Source of the DNA: Pseudomonadota bacterium
Lineage (GTDB): Bacteria > Pseudomonadota > Gammaproteobacteria > Burkholderiales > Burkholderiaceae_B
Reading direction: 5' to 3'
Assembly (NCBI GenBank): GCA_023440825.1
Contig: JAEXRL010000023.1
Span: 62,001-126,000, forward strand
DNA length: 64,000 nt
Position 1 is the first letter of the stretch. Every line of letters starts with the position of its first letter. The position numbers were made by a program, and so were the translations under genes. Shown here piece after piece: positions 42,488 to 51,272 of this stretch. Under the pieces are notes generated by a model. That model was not told the origin of the DNA and did no database searches. It saw nothing but the letters and a program-made list of their open reading frames with translations.

Positions 42488-43654
42488 ATGAAACAGGAAA
42501 GCACTTTACGCGGGGTACGTGTCATAGAAATATGTAATGTTGCCGCTGGACCCTTTACGGGGATGTTATTAGCCGATATGGGGGCTGATGTTATTAAAAT
42601 TGAGCAACCAGAAACGGGTGACACATTGCGTAGTTGGGCACCTATTACTCAGGGGTACAGTGAAAATTTTGCATCATTAAATCGAGGAAAACGTTCCGTT
42701 GTCCTTAATTTAAAAAACACAGAAGATCAGCGGCTTGCCATGGAGATGATCGCCGCGGCTGATGTGCTGCTTGAAAATAATAGGCCAGGAGTGATGGATC
42801 GTCTTGGGCTGGGTTATACAGCCATGAAAGCGCTGAATCCTCGGCTGGTTTACTGTTCGATTTCTGCTTATGGTCAAAGCGGGCCACGCAGTCAGGAGGG
42901 TGGTTTTGACTTGACCTTACAAGCCATGAGCGGTTTGATGAGCGTGACCGGAGAGCCAGACGGAGCTCCAGTTAAGTGCGGTGTTCCTGTGTGTGATTTT
43001 ACTGCTGGTTTGTACGCGGCGTTTTCAGTGCTGGCCGCTTTGCGTGGGGTAGATGCTGACGGTCAAGGCACGCATATTGATGTCTCTATGCTAGGTGCCA
43101 CACTTGGAATTGCAGCGCTACAGACTTCTCAGTACTTTGGTACTGGGGTTGATCCGGTCAAACTTGGTTCAGCGCATCCTAGAAATGCACCATATCAAGT
43201 ATTTCAGTGTAAAGATGGGTATTTCGGAATGGCAGCGGGTAATAACTCGCTTTGGAAGTCCGTGTGTGATGTTGTGGGTAGGGCTGATCTTTATCAGGAC
43301 TCCCGTTTTGTGAATACCGTTGATCGTGCGACCAATCAAGAGCAGCTTAGAGTCATTCTTGAGGAGATCTTTGTGCAAGCAGAATCAGAGACTTGGTTAC
43401 AACGATTCCGAGATGCAGGGGTACCTTGCGCTCCAATTAATACCTATTCGAGTGTGCTGGCAGATCCGCAAGTGCAGCATATGGAATGGGTACAGAACTT
43501 AGATCTGCCAAACGGTGTTCAAACGCGTACGTTCGCTTCCCCTATTCGATTTAATGAACGTACTGCCAGCATTTTGCGACGACCACCAGAGTTGGGAGAG
43601 CATAACGATGAAGTAATGGCCGAGCTACAAGCCGGACGCATGGTTAAGGGGTGA
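42488..43654 (+). CDS. CaiB/BaiF family (type III) CoA-transferase
   Basis: This is a 388-residue type III CoA-transferase. Landmarks are GVRVIEICNVAAGPFTGMLL, GADVIKIEQP, NRPGVMDRLGLGY and VPVCDFTAGLY, with the catalytic Asp near residue 168. It precedes a crotonase-like gene by 3 bases. The same operon also encodes an AMP-forming acyl-CoA ligase, so the pathway has two CoA-activating enzymes, perhaps one for the starting acid and one for a later diacid. Confidence 0.88.
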   Translation: MKQESTLRGVRVIEICNVAAGPFTGMLLADMGADVIKIEQPETGDTLRSWAPITQGYSENFASLNRGKRSVVLNLKNTEDQRLAMEMIAAADVLLENNRPGVMDRLGLGYTAMKALNPRLVYCSISAYGQSGPRSQEGGFDLTLQAMSGLMSVTGEPDGAPVKCGVPVCDFTAGLYAAFSVLAALRGVDADGQGTHIDVSMLGATLGIAALQTSQYFGTGVDPVKLGSAHPRNAPYQVFQCKDGYFGMAAGNNSLWKSVCDVVGRADLYQDSRFVNTVDRATNQEQLRVILEEIFVQAESETWLQRFRDAGVPCAPINTYSSVLADPQVQHMEWVQNLDLPNGVQTRTFASPIRFNERTASILRRPPELGEHNDEVMAELQAGRMVKG

Positions 43655-43657
43655 TCT

Positions 43658-44377
43658 ATGTCCTCATGTTTAAACGTGCATCGTGAAGCGGGCCATTGGG
43701 TAATAGAGCTGTCTCGGCCAGAAAAGCGCAATGCTTTATCTGAGCATATCGTCGAAGAACTTATTCATGCCGTGGATACAGCCCATGCAGAGGGTGTGCC
43801 GCTCTTGGTGTTTAAAGGGGCGGGGAAAAATTTTAGTGCTGGTTTTGATTTCACAGGATTTGAGGATCAGTCCGAGGGTGATCTTGTTTTAAGAATGATT
43901 CGAATCGAGACCTTGCTACAGAAAGTGATGGCCTTGCCTAGCCAGACAATGGCTTTTGCTCACGGTGGTAATTTTGGGGCGGGTGTAGATTTGTTTGCCG
44001 CGTGTAAGTTTCGTTATGCCACCGCTGATGCCGCATTCAGAATGCCAGGTTTGAAATTTGGCTTGATTTTAGGAACTAGGCGTTTTCGTAATTTGGTGGG
44101 GGATCATGCTGCCTTATCGATTTTGGGAACAGCGCGTAGTTTTAGTGTTAACGAAGCACTAGATATCGGGTTTGTTCATCACATAGCAGCGCAAAGTGAT
44201 TGGCCGGAGCTCATCCGTCAGGGGCGGGAGAGTGCTGAAACGTTGGACACCCTCACGCGCGCTAGCTTGTATCAGGTGTTAAGCCGTGCTGATGATGATG
44301 CCGATATGGCCGCGTTGGTACGCTCAGCATCTGAGCCGGGCTTTAAAACACGAATTCGAAATTATCTACGTGTCTAA
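43658..44377 (+). CDS. Enoyl-CoA hydratase/isomerase family protein, catalytic Glu residues replaced
   Basis: This is a 239-residue crotonase-fold protein. The CoA-binding and oxyanion-hole regions are present (RPEKRNALSEHIVEEL, FSAGFDFTGF, HGGNFGAGVDL). At the two positions where hydratases carry Glu, the sequence reads GVDLFAA and MPGLKFG, so both acidic residues appear to be missing. It may instead perform another crotonase reaction such as C-C cleavage, isomerisation or thioester hydrolysis. It lies between the CoA-transferase and the GctAB-like pair. Confidence 0.8.
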   Translation: MSSCLNVHREAGHWVIELSRPEKRNALSEHIVEELIHAVDTAHAEGVPLLVFKGAGKNFSAGFDFTGFEDQSEGDLVLRMIRIETLLQKVMALPSQTMAFAHGGNFGAGVDLFAACKFRYATADAAFRMPGLKFGLILGTRRFRNLVGDHAALSILGTARSFSVNEALDIGFVHHIAAQSDWPELIRQGRESAETLDTLTRASLYQVLSRADDDADMAALVRSASEPGFKTRIRNYLRV

Positions 44378-44401
44378 ATATACCTAATAAGGAGACAAAA
44401 C

Positions 44402-45238
44402 ATGCCTTCTGGCTTTAATCATGGGGATAAGCAAATGTCCGTGCAGCAGCTTGCTGCATTGATTCCCGACGGTGCATCCATAGCTCTTGGAGGGAGTTTT
44501 TTGCATCGTGGCCCTTTTGCATTGGTGCGTGAGTTAGTGCGACAAGGGAAAACAGATCTCGAAATCATCAAGCAATCACCAGGCTATGACATTGATTTGC
44601 TGTGTCGCGCAGGAGTGGCGAGTAGAGCGCGAACAGGGATAGTTGCCATGGAGGGCAATTTTGGCTTAGCGCCTTATTATCGAAGGGCGGTTGAGTCGGG
44701 GCGCCTCAAGCTAGAGGAGCATGCGTGCGCTACCTTAACAGCAGGCTTACGAGCGGCGGCCTTCGGTATACCGTTTCAGCCTTGTGCGGGGATTCATGGT
44801 AGCCAATTATCGGAGATTAATGCCTGGGCACAACTCGAGGATCCGTACGGTAAAGGTGAGCCTGTTTGGGTTATCCCAGCAATACAGCCTGATTTTGCCA
44901 TTATTCACGCGAATGAAATTGATCGTCAGGGCAACGTGCGTGTACTGGGTACCGCCCACTGGGATCGAATTATGAGCCGAGCCGCTAAAAGTGTATTGGT
45001 GATTGCCGAAAAGCTGGTTGACACAGAAGTGTTTGAGGCACAGCCTGAAGTGACATTAATACCTTATTTCCTGACTCAAGCTTTTGCCGTTGTACCGCAG
45101 GGAGCTTGGCCTGGGTCTTGTTGGCCTCACTACGAAATTGATTACCCAGCCGTTGAAAGTTATCTGGAAGACAGCTCGTCCGCTCTCCAAGCACATTTGA
45201 ACAGAGCCCCAGAAGTATCACAGGAGCATGAAGCATGA
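44402..45238 (+). CDS. CoA-transferase class I-like subunit A (GctA/IpdA-like)
   Basis: This 278-residue alpha subunit of the family I CoA-transferase fold has GASIALGGSFLHRGPFALVR at residues 24-43, YDIDLLCRAGVASR near 62-75, and HANEIDRQGNVRVLG in the second half. The RKLEEHACATLTAGLRAAA-type stretch near 102-120 carries two Glu residues (105, 106). It aligns by eye with the region of IpdA that holds a key Glu in the ring-cleaving hydrolase IpdAB. RBS AAGGAGAC. Its end overlaps subunit B (ATGA). It is either a CoA-transferase or a ring-opening CoA-ester hydrolase. Confidence 0.8.
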   Translation: MPSGFNHGDKQMSVQQLAALIPDGASIALGGSFLHRGPFALVRELVRQGKTDLEIIKQSPGYDIDLLCRAGVASRARTGIVAMEGNFGLAPYYRRAVESGRLKLEEHACATLTAGLRAAAFGIPFQPCAGIHGSQLSEINAWAQLEDPYGKGEPVWVIPAIQPDFAIIHANEIDRQGNVRVLGTAHWDRIMSRAAKSVLVIAEKLVDTEVFEAQPEVTLIPYFLTQAFAVVPQGAWPGSCWPHYEIDYPAVESYLEDSSSALQAHLNRAPEVSQEHEA

Positions 45239-45966
45239 GTACCGAATGGAGTCCATTTTCATACATTGTTACTAACTTAGCACGTTTTATACGCCCGAAC
45301 GAAATCACATTTAGTGGTGTTAATTCGACCATGCCTATGCTTGCCTGCTTAATGGCCAAGAGGGCCTATGATTGGGATTTTATATATATTAATGTAGCTG
45401 GTGGTGTGGATCCGAGACCTGCTACTGTGCCCATTTCTAGCTCTGACCCTGTTTTGGCTGCGCATTCTGCCTCTATTTTTTCAAATGAGGACTTCTATGA
45501 TCTGTGCAGTCGAGGACGAATGGATTTAACGTTTCTTGGTGCTGCCCAGATTGATGGGGAGGGAAACGCCAACAACTCATGTATAGGCGACTGGCATCAC
45601 CCTAAGGTGCGCCTGCCAGGCGGTGGTGGTGGAGCGGTCATGCTGCCTACGGCAAAACGCGCTTGTACGTGGCGTACCGAGCATTCGCGTCGTACATTTG
45701 TTGAGCAGCTGGACTTTAGAACCTCTTGGGGAGGCTTTCACGGCGTAGTAACGCCTATTGCTGTGTTTGTTAAGCAAGAGGGGCGTTTGGCTCTTGCCTC
45801 TTGGCACCCTGACTCTAGCTTAGAGGAGGTGAAGGAGCGTACAGGCTTTGTGTTCTCTCATGAACACGCAGTTCCCACAGAACTACCTACTGAGCGAGAG
45901 AAGAAAGCGCTTCAGGAGTTAGATCCACATGGCAGCTTTGAGCGTGATGCGGCGATATCGCAGTAA
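45235..45966 (+). CDS. CoA-transferase class I-like subunit B (GctB/IpdB-like), lacks family catalytic Glu
   Basis: This is a 243-residue beta subunit. The N-terminal part follows GctB closely (SYIVTNLARFIRPNEITFSG, then MPMLACLMAKRAYDWDF). Where true family I transferases have FEAG-IDPRP, with the Glu that forms the CoA thioester (Glu54 in GctB), this protein has NVAGGVDPRP, so position 54 is Val. That loss argues for an IpdAB-like hydrolase instead of CoA transfer. It overlaps subunit A by 4 bases. Confidence 0.8.
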   Translation: MSTEWSPFSYIVTNLARFIRPNEITFSGVNSTMPMLACLMAKRAYDWDFIYINVAGGVDPRPATVPISSSDPVLAAHSASIFSNEDFYDLCSRGRMDLTFLGAAQIDGEGNANNSCIGDWHHPKVRLPGGGGGAVMLPTAKRACTWRTEHSRRTFVEQLDFRTSWGGFHGVVTPIAVFVKQEGRLALASWHPDSSLEEVKERTGFVFSHEHAVPTELPTEREKKALQELDPHGSFERDAAISQ

Positions 45967-45979
45967 AGTGAGAGCAGAC

Positions 45980-47464
45980 ATGAGAGATAAGACATTACTG
46001 CATGAATATGCAAGGCTTTGGCAGTTACCGGAGTGGAAAAATCGTATTGCTCTAACCAGTGTTGTTGATAATACTTCACTGACATATCCAGATTTGTTTT
46101 TACGTGTTTCCAAGATGGCAGGTGGCTTGCGAGCAAAAGGCGTATGCTCAGGACAGTTGGTAGCAGTAGCCATGGAGCGATCAGTGGATGCTGTGGTGGC
46201 GACGCTTAGCATTATGGTAGCAGGTGGATGCCCTTGCCCTTTGGAGCCTAGGTTAACAGCGGGTGAGATTACTGAACGCTTGAGCTCGGTGGGCATAGCT
46301 ATGGTTTTAGCGGATTCTGAAAATCTCGCTATGCTTCAAGACCTAAAGGGTATAGGTATTTTGTCTACGGCTGAAGTAGCGTGCAGTACGCCATATTGGT
46401 CTGATGATATAAGGTCGGAAGCTCCCGGTTTATTGCTGTTTACTTCAGGGAGTACAGGTAGGCCTAAAGGCGTTTTGCTGAGCCATCGGGGCTTAGTGAA
46501 TAATGCCAGAGGGGTGTTGTCTGTGACAGCCTTAACAGCACACGATAAGCTTTTGCATATTATGCCTTTGTATCATACAAATGGCCTTAATAATCAGTTA
46601 TTTAGCCCTTTTCTTATCGGGGCTCAGGTAGTGCTCGCAGGGCGTTTTCGTGCTGCGGAGCTACCCGAGTTGCTGGAAACGTATAAGCCTAGTGTTATGA
46701 CTGGCGTACCAACCATGTACTCTCGTATGCTGGATCTGGAGTTTAGCCCGGCCAGCTTAGCATCCTTGCGTTTTGCCCGTTGTGGGTCAGCACCCATTAC
46801 TAAAGAATTGCATTTAAAGATAGAGGCAAAGTTAGGATGCCCGCTAGTTGTATCGTATGGTTTATCTGAAGCAACATGTACTTCAACCTTGAATCCGCCG
46901 CATAAGCGTAAAGTGGGCTCGATTGGCAAAGCGCTCCCGTTTCAGCGAGTCTTTTTGCGTAGCGTGGAAGGTAGGGAAGTGACAGAGTTTCACACCGATG
47001 GTGAAATCTGTATTGAGGGTGACAGCCTTATGCTTGGGTATGTGGGTACAGCAAGCGATGGGGTATTAGAGCCCGCGCCAAGTACACTGCGAAGTGGTGA
47101 TTTAGGCCGCATGGATGAGGATGGGTATTTTTATATTACAGGCAGGCTGAAAGACGTCATTATCCGTGGAGGGGAAAATATTTCGCCAACCCTAATTGAG
47201 CAGGTTATTAGCGCTAGCCCGGATGTGCATAGCTGTGCTGTAGTGGGTTGTCCAGACGAGGATTTGGGCGAGGTACCTGTTGCGTTTGTAGTCCCCGTGC
47301 AAGCCGGCTTTTGCAATGAGAAGGCAATACAAGATATTGTGAATGCTCAGTTGTCTAGAGTGTATAGGCCGGAACAGGTTATTTTTCTTGAGGCATTGCC
47401 TGAGAATTCAATCGGTAAAGTCGATCGTAAGGTGCTACAAACATATTTTTCGTCAGGGGCTTAG
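45980..47464 (+). CDS. AMP-forming acyl-CoA ligase (class I adenylate-forming)
   Basis: This 494-residue ligase makes acyl-CoA from acid, ATP and CoA. The phosphate loop LLFTSGSTGRPKGVLLSH is near residues 154-171; YGLSEAT, GDLGRMDEDGYFYITGRLKD and the C-terminal catalytic Lys in SIGKVDRK are all present. I start at the ATG at 45980, 13 bases after the subunit B stop; in-frame ATGs at 45929 and 45947 would overlap the preceding gene. It is the last gene of the operon and presumably activates the starting acid. Confidence 0.85.
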   Translation: MRDKTLLHEYARLWQLPEWKNRIALTSVVDNTSLTYPDLFLRVSKMAGGLRAKGVCSGQLVAVAMERSVDAVVATLSIMVAGGCPCPLEPRLTAGEITERLSSVGIAMVLADSENLAMLQDLKGIGILSTAEVACSTPYWSDDIRSEAPGLLLFTSGSTGRPKGVLLSHRGLVNNARGVLSVTALTAHDKLLHIMPLYHTNGLNNQLFSPFLIGAQVVLAGRFRAAELPELLETYKPSVMTGVPTMYSRMLDLEFSPASLASLRFARCGSAPITKELHLKIEAKLGCPLVVSYGLSEATCTSTLNPPHKRKVGSIGKALPFQRVFLRSVEGREVTEFHTDGEICIEGDSLMLGYVGTASDGVLEPAPSTLRSGDLGRMDEDGYFYITGRLKDVIIRGGENISPTLIEQVISASPDVHSCAVVGCPDEDLGEVPVAFVVPVQAGFCNEKAIQDIVNAQLSRVYRPEQVIFLEALPENSIGKVDRKVLQTYFSSGA

Positions 47465-47538
47465 TGGGCTTCTGGCTAATATTGCCTGCAGTCTAAGGCT
47501 TGGGCGCTAGGTAAATAGTCGTTGTCTGCTGTTATGAT

Positions 47539-47568
47539 GGCCTGATGCCTTACCGGCGGTATCAGGCC
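47539..47568 (+). terminator. Hairpin after the CoA-ester operon
   Basis: The arms GGCCTGAT (47539-47546) and ATCAGGCC (47561-47568) are perfect, with further GCC/GGC pairing inside the loop, midway between the ligase gene and the MATE gene. No T-tract follows, so it may be a weak terminator or a leader structure of the MATE mRNA. Confidence 0.4.
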
Positions 47569-47603
47569 AGAATCACTTAGCTTTCCTTACTCTTCTTTCT
47601 TTC

Positions 47604-48932
47604 ATGTCAGCCCAGTCCGTCACGTATCGACGCGTTCTTTATCTAGCCATTCCAATTATTTTGGCTAGTCTTACCCAGCCATTAATGTCCGCCGTGGATA
47701 CGGCTATCGCCGGGCATTTGCCTGGCCCCCATTATTTAGCAGGCGTGGCCGTAGGCAGTTTGCTGTTTAGTTTGATATTTTGGGCTTTTGGTTTTTTGCG
47801 CATGGGGACCACTGGCGTGGTCGCTCAACAATTTGGGGCGGGGCAAAGTACGGCCGTTTTGTTGACGGTCTGTAGGGGATTATTGATCGCTGTAGTGTTG
47901 GGCTTGCTCATAGTGCTTGCGCAAGTGCCGCTGATTCAGGGGGGGCTAGCGTTATTAGGAGCCTCGCATGCGGCGGGCGAACAGGCGCAGCTTTATGCCT
48001 ACGGCCGTGTCTGGTCGGCGCCGGTGGTCTTGATTAACTACGTTATTTTAGGTTGGCTATTGGGCTGCCAGCGCGTGAAGGCTGCACTGCTGATTCAATT
48101 GCTGATCAACATCGTGAACTTTCTAGCCGTTATGGGCTTTGTTTACGTACTGGACTGGGGAGTGCTGGGTATTGGGGCAGCGACTGCGGTGGCTGATCTA
48201 AGCGGAGCTAGCGTCGGCGCCTGGCTTTTATGGCGTACGTATCGATTCCAGATTGCGCACTTGCAGTGCTCTAGCGTGTTTGAGCCTTTGGCATTGCGCA
48301 GGCAAATTCAGATTAACAGTCATATTTTTATTCGCACAGCTTGCTTATTAGCCACCATGAGCTGGTTTACGCACTTAGGAGCTAAGCAAGGCGATGTGTT
48401 GTTAGCGACGAATGCCATTTTATTAAACTTTCTCAGCTTTACGTCTTATGGTTTGGATGGCTTTGCTCATGCTGCTGAAACCTTAAGTGGTTCAGCGGTG
48501 GGGCAGCGCAAGCCTAAGCAGCTCACTCGCGTAATACGTGTGTGTCTGGTATGGGGGCTAGTCGGCTCTTTGCTGTACACCATTGTGTATGGTGTGTTTG
48601 GTGGGCAGTTAGTGCGTTTGCTTACCGATCAGGTATTGATTGCACAGACGGCTGACCAGTATTTAATATGGCTAGTCTTTGCACCCCTTATTTCCATGCC
48701 TGCTTATTTGTATGATGGTGTGTTTATGGGGGCGACGCGTACCCATCCACTCATGCTTATTATGCTGGGGTGCTCTTTAAGCTTTTTGCTTCTATCTTGG
48801 GGCTTGTTACCAGTTTGGGGTAATCACGGTCTTTGGTTATCGTTTTTGCTTTTTAATGCGGCGCGTGGCATTGGTCTGGCCTTAGCTCTTAAGCCTATGA
48901 TTATGCGACCCATGGAGTCGAGTAGTGGGTAG
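47604..48932 (+). CDS. MATE family efflux transporter, DinF type
   Basis: This is a 442-residue inner-membrane protein with 12 helices and the MATE two-bundle layout. It opens RRVLYLAIPIILASLTQPLMSAVDTAIAGH-like (the conserved Pro, Gln and D-x-A region in helix 1), with FWAFGFLRMGTTGVVAQQFG in the second helix pair. The DinF subgroup exports cationic or bile-salt-like compounds against H+ or Na+. There is no clear Shine-Dalgarno, so the start is provisional. It is isolated between the CoA operon and a long non-coding stretch. Confidence 0.87.
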   Translation: MSAQSVTYRRVLYLAIPIILASLTQPLMSAVDTAIAGHLPGPHYLAGVAVGSLLFSLIFWAFGFLRMGTTGVVAQQFGAGQSTAVLLTVCRGLLIAVVLGLLIVLAQVPLIQGGLALLGASHAAGEQAQLYAYGRVWSAPVVLINYVILGWLLGCQRVKAALLIQLLINIVNFLAVMGFVYVLDWGVLGIGAATAVADLSGASVGAWLLWRTYRFQIAHLQCSSVFEPLALRRQIQINSHIFIRTACLLATMSWFTHLGAKQGDVLLATNAILLNFLSFTSYGLDGFAHAAETLSGSAVGQRKPKQLTRVIRVCLVWGLVGSLLYTIVYGVFGGQLVRLLTDQVLIAQTADQYLIWLVFAPLISMPAYLYDGVFMGATRTHPLMLIMLGCSLSFLLLSWGLLPVWGNHGLWLSFLLFNAARGIGLALALKPMIMRPMESSSG

Positions 48933-48935
48933 GAG

Positions 48936-49536
48936 TGTAGCTGTTATCGGTGTGCCGTTTATTTATTGAACTGTACTTGCATGCCATTATTCTGTGGTTT
49001 TTGGCTTCCCCAGTCGTTGCAAAAAGCCGGCTTGGGTAGTGACAGTAATAGGCTCGCTTATAGAGCCATAAAACTGTCGTTTTTACGCGAGCCATACATC
49101 TGTATTTGTAAAAAATGTGGTAACGTCTGATCTAATTATTTAGTTTATGCATAGATTTTCGTGCTTGTATGTCATGATCATGTGTGTGATAACTAGGCGT
49201 TTTTATTGCTTGCGTCGTTGCTGGTTTCAGGCCCATAGGTAATATTCAAAATAGGGTCAGGATACGAGGTGATGGGGTGCAGTGGGGCAAGGTGTATGTG
49301 CCCGTGGTTCTTTGTGCAAAAGCGCTTCTTGCTTATAACTGAAGCGTAGTTAAGTCTTTATTCCGATTTCAAGCTTTTGGTGGTGTGACGGCGTGTATGT
49401 GTAAACCGTTTGCGCCAACGTAAAGCAGGGCAGTTTTTCAAGTTGTGCGACCAGCTTGCCTGGCAGTATGGCCTGAGTATCGCGTTATGCGCGAAACAGC
49501 GTGAAGCAGTTTGGTGAAGTCTTTAAGGAGAGTGAG
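48936..49536. other. 600-base region without a gene
   Basis: I see no supportable gene here. Structure noted: GGCTCGC at 49051-49057 can pair either with GAGCC at 49063-49067 (short hairpin) or with GCGAGCC at 49087-49093 (longer stem), two mutually exclusive folds. There is also a palindrome AAGCCGGCTT near 49024-49033 and a CGCTTC/GAAGCG stem near 49324-49348. The last 300 bases lead into the AspT-type gene and probably hold its promoter and an unusually long leader. Confidence 0.4.
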
Positions 49537-51225
49537 ATGGAGCTGTGGCATTGGATAGAGGCAACGTTGCGCGCAAACCCGGAGCTTTCAATATTTTTTG
49601 CTCTGGCACTGGGTTATTGGGTTGGAGCGCTTAAATTTGGTAGTTTCAGTCTGGGAGCGGTAACAGGAACCTTGCTTGCTGGGGTCTTGATAGGCCAAAT
49701 AGGTATAGATATCTCTGCTCAGATTAAGTCCATTTTCTTTATTATGTTTCTGTTTTCTGTGGGTTTTGGGGTGGGGCCACAGTTTGTACGAGGCATAGCA
49801 AGCGATGGATTGCCGCAGGCCTTATTTGCGGTAGTGATATGTATTTTATGCCTAGGTTCTGTTTATATCGCTGCACGCATAGCTGGGTATGGGCCTGGCT
49901 TGGCTGCTGGCTTGTTGGCTGGTACGCAGACTATCTCGGCCTCTATTGGTTTGGCCACCGATGCGATAGGGCGTTTAGACTTACCAGAGGCACAGTCCCA
50001 GCTTGAACTCTCGCATTTGCCTGTTGCGTATGCCGTCACGTATTTATTTGGTACGGTAGGCACGGGCTGGATTATTGCTTTTTTAGGCCCCAAGTTATTA
50101 GGTGTCAATATCGAGGCCGAGTGCGCACGCTATGAAAAAGAAATGTCCGCCGGCGAACCAGACGGTGGGATTCAATCGGCTTGGTACCAGTACATAGTGC
50201 GTGCTTTTAAATTAAGCAGTCCCGATTTCTTGGTGGGTAAAACCGTGGCGCAAATTGAGTCAAGCGCTGGTTCCCGTTTTTTTGTAGAAAACTTACGCCG
50301 AAACGGGCAGATTATTGATTTTGACGATAACACCGTTGTGCAATTAGGGGATGTAATCGCCATATCAGGGCGTCATGAAGCTTTAGTGGATTGGGGGCAT
50401 AACGCGCAAGAGGTTGCCGATAAAGAGCTTTTGCAAATACCGGTAGAAGCGTTGGATATTGTGGTAACGAGTAAGCATGCGGTGAGTAAAACCTTACTTG
50501 AGTTGTCTAAGACGCCAGAGGCTCGTGGCGTATACGTTACGCGTATACGACGTGGTTCATTGAACGTGGATATCCCTGTGCAGGCTCAGACGGTATTGCA
50601 TCGTGGAGATATTGTCAGTGTGAGCGGTAGCCGTAAGCATGTGGAGGCGGTGGCGGCAGAGTTTGGTTTTGCAGATCGACCCACCAGCGTCACGGATATG
50701 GTATTTGTCGGTGCTGGGATTGTTCTGGGAGGATTGGTCGGTGCAATTGTGATTCCTGTAGAGGGGGTGCCGATTACCCTATCCAGCTCTGGAGGGGCCT
50801 TAATAGCCGGTTTGATTTTTGGCTGGTTACGTAGCTTTAAGCCCAATTTAGGGAGTGTACCCAGTGCAACGCTGTGGTTTATGAACTCAGTGGGGCTAAA
50901 TGTTTTTATTGCAGTGGTGGGTATTACGGCAGGGCCTACGTTCATCAGTGGTGTGCAGCAACTGGGCATAGGGCTTTTTCTGTGGGGCTTGTTTGCTACG
51001 GGCGTTCCTATGATTATTGCGCCCTTATTAGGTAAGTATGTGTTTAAATTTGATCCTGCCATTAATTTGGGCTGCTGCGGTGGGGCGCGCACGAGCACGG
51101 CGTCAGTAGCAATGGTGGCTGAGGTGGCCAAGAGCAATGTCCCCATGTTGGGTTACACCGTTCCTTATGCTGTCAGTAATACCTTATTGACGCTGTGGGG
51201 GATGGTTATTGTGATGTTGATTTAG
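49537..51225 (+). CDS. Aspartate:alanine exchanger family transporter (AspT/YidE/YbjL)
   Basis: This is a 562-residue inner-membrane antiporter with two transmembrane blocks (residues about 15-190 and 390-560) and two cytoplasmic TrkA-C/RCK_C domains between them (around 215-290 and 300-375). The AspT duplication motif appears twice, as GFGVGPQFVRGI near residue 76 and VGITAGPTFISGV in the second block; the C-terminal GCCGGARTSTASVAM is typical. The ATG at 49537 has AAGGAG 6 bases upstream and gives the normal family length; a GTG at 49501 is in frame but poorly supported. Substrate is likely a dicarboxylate or amino acid pair. Confidence 0.88.
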   Translation: MELWHWIEATLRANPELSIFFALALGYWVGALKFGSFSLGAVTGTLLAGVLIGQIGIDISAQIKSIFFIMFLFSVGFGVGPQFVRGIASDGLPQALFAVVICILCLGSVYIAARIAGYGPGLAAGLLAGTQTISASIGLATDAIGRLDLPEAQSQLELSHLPVAYAVTYLFGTVGTGWIIAFLGPKLLGVNIEAECARYEKEMSAGEPDGGIQSAWYQYIVRAFKLSSPDFLVGKTVAQIESSAGSRFFVENLRRNGQIIDFDDNTVVQLGDVIAISGRHEALVDWGHNAQEVADKELLQIPVEALDIVVTSKHAVSKTLLELSKTPEARGVYVTRIRRGSLNVDIPVQAQTVLHRGDIVSVSGSRKHVEAVAAEFGFADRPTSVTDMVFVGAGIVLGGLVGAIVIPVEGVPITLSSSGGALIAGLIFGWLRSFKPNLGSVPSATLWFMNSVGLNVFIAVVGITAGPTFISGVQQLGIGLFLWGLFATGVPMIIAPLLGKYVFKFDPAINLGCCGGARTSTASVAMVAEVAKSNVPMLGYTVPYAVSNTLLTLWGMVIVMLI

Positions 51226-51246
51226 TCTATGTAGACCTTTTGCATT

Positions 51247-51272
51247 AGAACCGGCTTTGAGCCGGTTCTTTT
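51247..51272 (+). terminator. Rho-independent terminator of the AspT-type gene
   Basis: The stem AGAACCGGCT / AGCCGGTTCT (10 pairs, TTG loop) is followed by TTTTA. The T-tract runs into the stop codon of the convergent ybaK-like gene, a compact 3' arrangement. Confidence 0.85.

Noticed and set aside
48901..49095. Minus-strand open frame of 64 codons at the end of the MATE gene
   Set aside because: No recognisable domain or ribosome site; overlaps the MATE 3' end.
50586..51146. Minus-strand open frame of 186 codons
   Set aside because: Antisense to the AspT-type transporter; Pro/Thr-rich translation of a transmembrane coding region, no start signal.
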